A DNA stretch of 64,000 nucleotides. Origin: WJMT01 sp964445575. Its GTDB lineage: Bacteria; Acidobacteriota; Aminicenantia; Aminicenantales; Aminicenantaceae. The stretch is taken from contig CAYULB010000003.1 in assembly GCA_964445575.1 (NCBI GenBank), positions 1 through 64,000 of the forward strand. The letters are read 5' to 3'. Position numbers and translations under genes: made by a program. The notes under the pieces are model-generated. The model was not told where the DNA came from and made no database searches. It saw only the letters and a list, made by a program, of their open reading frames with translations. This document shows, piece by piece, positions 60,184 to 64,000 of this stretch; the stretch's first letter is position 1, and every line of letters starts with the position of its first letter.

Positions 60184-60579
60184 AAGGAACACTCCAAATC
60201 TTATTTGATACTTATCATATTATAGAATGAAATGAAAGGTCAATAACTATCATTACAGAGAATCTAATCCTGCCCCTCCTGCTGCGGTCTCTTGAGGACC
60301 TGCATTAAAACTGATCCCCTGTCAACCTTATTTTAACAAATATTTTATCTCTCTTAATGACATTAAGATCAGCATATCTGCTTTTTTGCACGGTTCTCTC
60401 TTTATAATCTACCTCCGCCCCGTCAACTTCAGCAGATTTTACTCTTTTTCCCTCTGGAAGAAAAACATGAAAAAATACTGACCACCTTGGGCTGAAAAAT
60501 GTCTTTTGTGTTCTCTGCCATGGGAAGACCTATAAAGCAAAATAAAGATGTCAAGTGTTTTTTACTCTCCCCTGTTAGT
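60184..60579 (-). other. Spacer with coding-like gene fragment
   Basis: No intact gene. At 60305-60529, minus strand, one frame lacking a start reads HVFLPEGKRVKSAEVDGAEV, then YADLNVIKRDKIFVKIRL, then a stop. It looks like the last beta-strands of an exported or glycoside-hydrolase-like C-terminal domain. The rest is featureless. The kinase promoter should lie near 60200-60300 but is not clear. Confidence 0.35.
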
Positions 60580-61512
60580 CTATCTGGTTATAATTTCTGA
60601 TGTTTTGGTTACCCGGTTTCTTCCGCACTGTTTTGAATGATACAGAGAGCGGTCAGCGTCTTCAATAAGCTGCTTATAGTCATGATACCTTTTTTTTGCC
60701 TGGGTGCAGGCTATTCCTAAGCTGACTGTTATTTTAATCTCTTTTCCTTCTGAGCAAACAGGCGACTTTTGTATTTTTTCTCGAACCCTTTCTGCATAAA
60801 CTCCAGCCCCCTTTTCATCTGTATTTCTGAGGATTATTGAAAATTCTTCTCCCCCATATCGTGCAAAAATATCAGACTCCCTACACACTGATTTTATTGA
60901 TTCCGCCAATTTAATCAAAATATGGTCCCCTGCTAAATGCCCGTACTTATCGTTTATTTCTTTAAAGTGGTCAATATCAATCATGACCAGTGATAATGGA
61001 ATTTCATATCTTTCCCCATGGCTCATTTCTTCTTTCAGTCGTTCTATAAAATACCTTTTATTATAAACCCCTGTTAAAGGGTCTCTGACCCCTAATTCAT
61101 ACAGTTCATCAATAGCCACTTTCTCGTCTTCATCAGCAAAAAAGAACTTAAAAATAGTGAGAGGACTCAGATGAATCTTGTCATTCTGCTTCAATGTTTT
61201 TTTCTTTATTTTTTCGCCATTGACAAAAGTTCCGTTGGTGCTTCCCTGGTCTTCTATGAAAGCTTTTTCGCCCTTCAATTCTAATTTCAGATGTTTTCTT
61301 GAAATCCGTTTATCATTGATCACAATATCCGAATCCTGCTGCCTGCCAATAAAAATGGTTCCTTCCGTGAGAGGAAAAAGTTGCCCCTTTAAAGGACCTG
61401 ACAGAAAAAAAAGATAGGCTTTCTTTGGTTTTTCTTCAACCAAACCTGTTACAGAAGTATTCGCAGTTTGGTCAATTAATTCTTCCTGGTCTTTTTTCTT
61501 TTTACTCTTCAT
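60580..61512 (-). CDS. FHA-domain diguanylate cyclase
   Basis: A 310-residue soluble protein. The FHA domain (about residues 40-130) has FIGRQQDSDIVINDKRISRK and STNGTFVNG, the phosphothreonine-binding loops. The GGDEF domain (about 145-305) has LTGVYNKRYFIERL, an intact active site ARYGGEEFSIIL and, five residues before it, RESD as the inhibitory I-site. It should synthesise c-di-GMP and can be docked to phosphorylated partners; the nearby Ser/Thr kinase is an obvious candidate (inference). Its start lies 15 bp after the hydantoinase stop, so transcription may be shared. Confidence 0.93.
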   Translation of the reverse strand: MKSKKKKDQEELIDQTANTSVTGLVEEKPKKAYLFFLSGPLKGQLFPLTEGTIFIGRQQDSDIVINDKRISRKHLKLELKGEKAFIEDQGSTNGTFVNGEKIKKKTLKQNDKIHLSPLTIFKFFFADEDEKVAIDELYELGVRDPLTGVYNKRYFIERLKEEMSHGERYEIPLSLVMIDIDHFKEINDKYGHLAGDHILIKLAESIKSVCRESDIFARYGGEEFSIILRNTDEKGAGVYAERVREKIQKSPVCSEGKEIKITVSLGIACTQAKKRYHDYKQLIEDADRSLYHSKQCGRNRVTKTSEIITR

Positions 61513-61527
61513 GTTTTCTACTCTTAA

Positions 61528-63615
61528 CTATTTACATTGTTTTGTCAAAATCAAATTTCCAAATTTCCCGACTACAGCTTTCCATGCCGGTCCAAATACA
61601 GTGGTTGACTCTCTCTCTTCAATCACTGCAGGCCCTTTTATTAAATGTCCGCACATCAACCTGTCTCTTTCATAAATCCGACATTCCAAGTTTTTATCCC
61701 CGATCCACACCTTTCTCAATTCTTTATGTCCGGGACATTTGTTTTTTCCGACTTTCTCAATGTTATTGAATGCAGGCTTCTTTCTGACCTCAAGGGCTTT
61801 TATCCTTAAATTGACCACTTGGATTTCTTCTTCAGGAGCTTTGTGTCCGTATATCTTTTCATGCTGTTCATGAAACTTTGATTTTGTATTCGCAATATCT
61901 GATTCTGACAAGAAATGCGCAGGCATACTGATATTTAATTCATAGTTCTGTTTGGCTAATCTCATATCTGCACTGATTAGCACTTTTTGGTTCTTTTCTA
62001 AAACCTGGTGTTCCTCAAACCATTTTTGGCTCTTCTTCTTAAGAGAAGACAAACCCTCATTTATTTGCTCTCTATTTTTTTCTAAGCTCACCATGAGAGT
62101 CTCGGCAAAATCTGTGCTCATGTCAGCAAAGAGCAGCCCCAAGCTTGAAAACAATCCTGCCATTCTAGGAATCACCACTCGGGATATAGACATTCTTTCA
62201 GCTAACTCAAAAGCATGAAGAGGCCCTGCCCCCCCGTAAGCTATTAAAGTAAAATCTCTCGGGTCATGCCCTCGAGAAATGGATAAAAGGCGAAGTATCC
62301 TCAGCATGCTGGCATTGGCAATGGAAATAATGCCAAATGCAGATTCAACCTCACTCATGTTCATGGGACCACCCAGCTTCTTTGAGATGGCTTCATGTGC
62401 CAGCTTTTTTTCCAGCTTCATCTCCCCTCCTAAAAAATTTGTAGGGGAAAGTCTTCCCAGCAGAAGATGGGCATCTGTCACAGTCGGGTTTTCTCCTCCT
62501 TTCCCGTAACCTGCCGGACCCGGATAAGCTCCAGCACTTTGGGGGCCCACTTTTATGTGCCCTCCTTTATCAATCCAGGCAATACTTCCCGCCCCAGCTC
62601 CGCATTCAACCACATCTATCATGGGAGTCCTCACAGTATATCCGCTTCCTTTCTGCCTCCCCCCCGAGTGAAGCTCTCCTCCAACTTCATACTCTGGAGT
62701 ATAAGCAAGAACATTGTTTCGTATCATCCCGGCTTTAGCAGTGGTCCCACCCATATCAAAGGCAATCACTTTATCCATTCCAAGCTTCTTGGACAGATTC
62801 AAAGCTCCGATCAGACCTGCGGCAGGGCCTGATTCAATAAGAGTATGAGGCTTGTCTTCAGCCCGTTCTGGATCTGATACCCCTCCTCCGGAATGCATAA
62901 TGGCCAGGGGTATGGATTTCCCTCCTGCACAGCTTAGTTTCTCTCTTATGGCTCTTAGATAATTTATTACTTTAGGAGCAACCGCTGCAGCTATAACCGT
63001 TGTGGATGCTCGTTCATACTCACGAAATTCTGGAGAGACTTCATGGGAGAGGTATATTGGCTTTCCGCCTAATATTTTTTGGGCTGCTTTCTTAATCTCA
63101 GTTTCATGTTCTAGCACATTAAAGGAGAAAATAAGCACCACGGCCAACGCTTCAATATCTTCATTTTTCAGTTCTTTTAATTTTCTTTCTGCGTCTTTCT
63201 TGTTTAGAGACAGAAGAATTTTCTTATCAGCAGTAATTCTCTCTTGAACCTCCTTGACAAGATATCTTGGAACCAAAGGGATTTTCCGGTCTTCCATCAA
63301 ATCATACAAATCAGGACGCTGCTGCCGGCCGATTTCTAAAATATCTTTAAAACCTTGAGTGACTATCAATCCGATTTTGGAAGTCTTCCCTTCCAATAAA
63401 GAATTGGTCACAATGGTAGTCCCGTGTATAATGATTTTAACAGCTGATATTTTCTTCCCTGCCTCACAAAGAACCTTGGTGAGTCCTTTAATAAAGGCTT
63501 CCTCAGGATTTTCAGGTGAAGATCTGACTTTTGACTTCCAAAACTCTCCTGTTTTATCATCATAGAGGATGGTATCTGTAAAGGTTCCTCCGATATCAAC
63601 AGCTGCCCTTATCAT
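61528..63615 (-). CDS. hyuA: Hydantoinase/oxoprolinase subunit A
   Basis: A 695-residue HyuA-family protein. The N-terminal part starts DIGGTFTDTILYD (phosphate-1 loop of the ASKHA-like fold), with IIHGTTIVTNSLLEGKTSKI and YERASTTVIAAAVAP. The middle has DMGGTTAKAGMI (about 290-301) and VECGAGAGSIAWID. The C-terminal part has GPAVIEERESTTVF. The family hydrolyses 5-oxoproline, hydantoins or acetone-carboxylase-like substrates with ATP; the substrate is not determinable. It overlaps the HyuB stop as ATGA. Confidence 0.93.
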   Translation of the reverse strand: MIRAAVDIGGTFTDTILYDDKTGEFWKSKVRSSPENPEEAFIKGLTKVLCEAGKKISAVKIIIHGTTIVTNSLLEGKTSKIGLIVTQGFKDILEIGRQQRPDLYDLMEDRKIPLVPRYLVKEVQERITADKKILLSLNKKDAERKLKELKNEDIEALAVVLIFSFNVLEHETEIKKAAQKILGGKPIYLSHEVSPEFREYERASTTVIAAAVAPKVINYLRAIREKLSCAGGKSIPLAIMHSGGGVSDPERAEDKPHTLIESGPAAGLIGALNLSKKLGMDKVIAFDMGGTTAKAGMIRNNVLAYTPEYEVGGELHSGGRQKGSGYTVRTPMIDVVECGAGAGSIAWIDKGGHIKVGPQSAGAYPGPAGYGKGGENPTVTDAHLLLGRLSPTNFLGGEMKLEKKLAHEAISKKLGGPMNMSEVESAFGIISIANASMLRILRLLSISRGHDPRDFTLIAYGGAGPLHAFELAERMSISRVVIPRMAGLFSSLGLLFADMSTDFAETLMVSLEKNREQINEGLSSLKKKSQKWFEEHQVLEKNQKVLISADMRLAKQNYELNISMPAHFLSESDIANTKSKFHEQHEKIYGHKAPEEEIQVVNLRIKALEVRKKPAFNNIEKVGKNKCPGHKELRKVWIGDKNLECRIYERDRLMCGHLIKGPAVIEERESTTVFGPAWKAVVGKFGNLILTKQCK

Positions 63616-64000
63616 TGCTTTCCCTCTTTTGATTTTTTCTTTCTCAGCTTTCTAGTGGCAGTTGTGTCAACCTCTCCTTTCTCGGTAATCTCCACCCCGT
63701 ATTCAGACCGGGCTTTGGCACGAGTGACTTTTCCATTTAAAAAATCGTCTCTCACTTGCTCAACTGCTCTTTTAAGGGGAGAGCCGTAACCTCCGCCTCC
63801 TGCAGTCTTGAATTTAAGCACTTCATTTTTTTGAATCAGTATTTCTGATGATTTTGACCTTAATTTTTGTTCTTTTCCTGAATTTCTATGGACCTTAAAA
63901 CTTCCTCTGCCACCCGGCTTCCCTCCAAATAGCCCCCAGGGAGATGCTTTGTGCCTGTCAGAGTGGGCTGAAAACAATAAGGGTACCAGGGCTTGAACAT
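63612..64000 (-). CDS. hyuB: Hydantoinase/oxoprolinase subunit B (C-terminal part, cut by window edge)
   Basis: The frame runs open to the window end, so only the last 129 or so residues are visible. LFSAHSDRHKASPWGLFGGK followed by GRGS, and then the glycine-rich TAGGGGYGSPLKRAVEQVRDD, are C-terminal HyuB signatures. Family members have about 520-580 residues, so roughly three quarters lie outside. The tail is unusually Lys-rich. It is translationally coupled to HyuA. Confidence 0.9.
   Translation of the reverse strand, partial: VQALVPLLFSAHSDRHKASPWGLFGGKPGGRGSFKVHRNSGKEQKLRSKSSEILIQKNEVLKFKTAGGGGYGSPLKRAVEQVRDDFLNGKVTRAKARSEYGVEITEKGEVDTTATRKLRKKKSKEGKQ

Overview
The window is low-GC bacterial chromosome (roughly 40% GC by eye), densely coded on both strands. 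It is probably a single contig from a Gram-negative-type, uncultured lineage. Exported beta-propeller proteins, a DUF3160-type protein, a tricorn-like S41 protease, an outer-membrane barrel candidate and several lipoproteins suggest the Acidobacteriota/Candidatus Aminicenantes neighbourhood. That is inference only: there is no rRNA, no tRNA and no complete marker gene set. Non-ATG starts are common, and one cold-shock gene starts with TTG behind a perfect Shine-Dalgarno sequence.

Layout. 1-5.6 kb: two membrane proteins and a two-component system. 6-12.9 kb: a DUF3160 protein, then a surface-glycan-like run (truncated MATE, methyltransferase, FrhB-like, GT2), a hypothetical and a VanZ protein. 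13-15.3 kb: a TauE/SafE exporter and the primary sigma factor. 15.4-19 kb: a compact cluster of a TRAP-like permease, a 51-residue membrane peptide, a membrane-anchored aspartoacylase-like Zn hydrolase and an exported Rossmann-like protein. 19-25 kb: an HD-GYP sensor and a tricorn-like protease. 25-28 kb: a three-part, divergently arranged amine/amino-acid dehydrogenase. 28-31 kb: phosphofructokinase, a lipoprotein resembling glutamate racemase, and cold-shock protein. 31-41 kb: an envelope operon (TolB-like, propeller-GDSL hydrolase, barrel), ABC-F, a PLP gamma-family enzyme, and decayed sugar genes. 40.7-43.8 kb: an Fe-S protein with hemerythrin, and an AbiE-type toxin-antitoxin pair. 44.1-48.9 kb: a visibly GC-richer three-gene island (HEAT lipoprotein, HEWQH protein, O-antigen-ligase/TPR protein). 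49.3-53.1 kb: an orphaned MNT antitoxin with a broken HEPN partner, an epimerase remnant, two histidine kinases and an XRE regulator. 53.3-57.1 kb: an HndB-like protein, a NuoF-NfnB/GltD-like fusion and an RRM protein. 57.1-64 kb: a Ser/Thr kinase and its SH3 paralogue, FHA-GGDEF, and HyuA/HyuB, the latter cut by the window edge.

Three themes stand out. First, redox metabolism is built from flavin/Fe-S modules, notably the 1025-residue NuoF-NfnB-type fusion that has no hydrogenase or formate dehydrogenase partner and could be a condensed transhydrogenase. Second, at least seven gene remnants (MATE, GH38, NagB, GH97, sugar epimerase, HEPN and unidentified pieces) sit between intact genes, several with the middle deleted. 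This points to active loss of sugar-catabolic genes near small dispersed repeats. Third, the envelope and signalling content is heavy (several sensor kinases, HD-GYP, GGDEF, Ser/Thr kinase). No CRISPR array, prophage, intact insertion sequence or convincing rho-independent terminator was seen.
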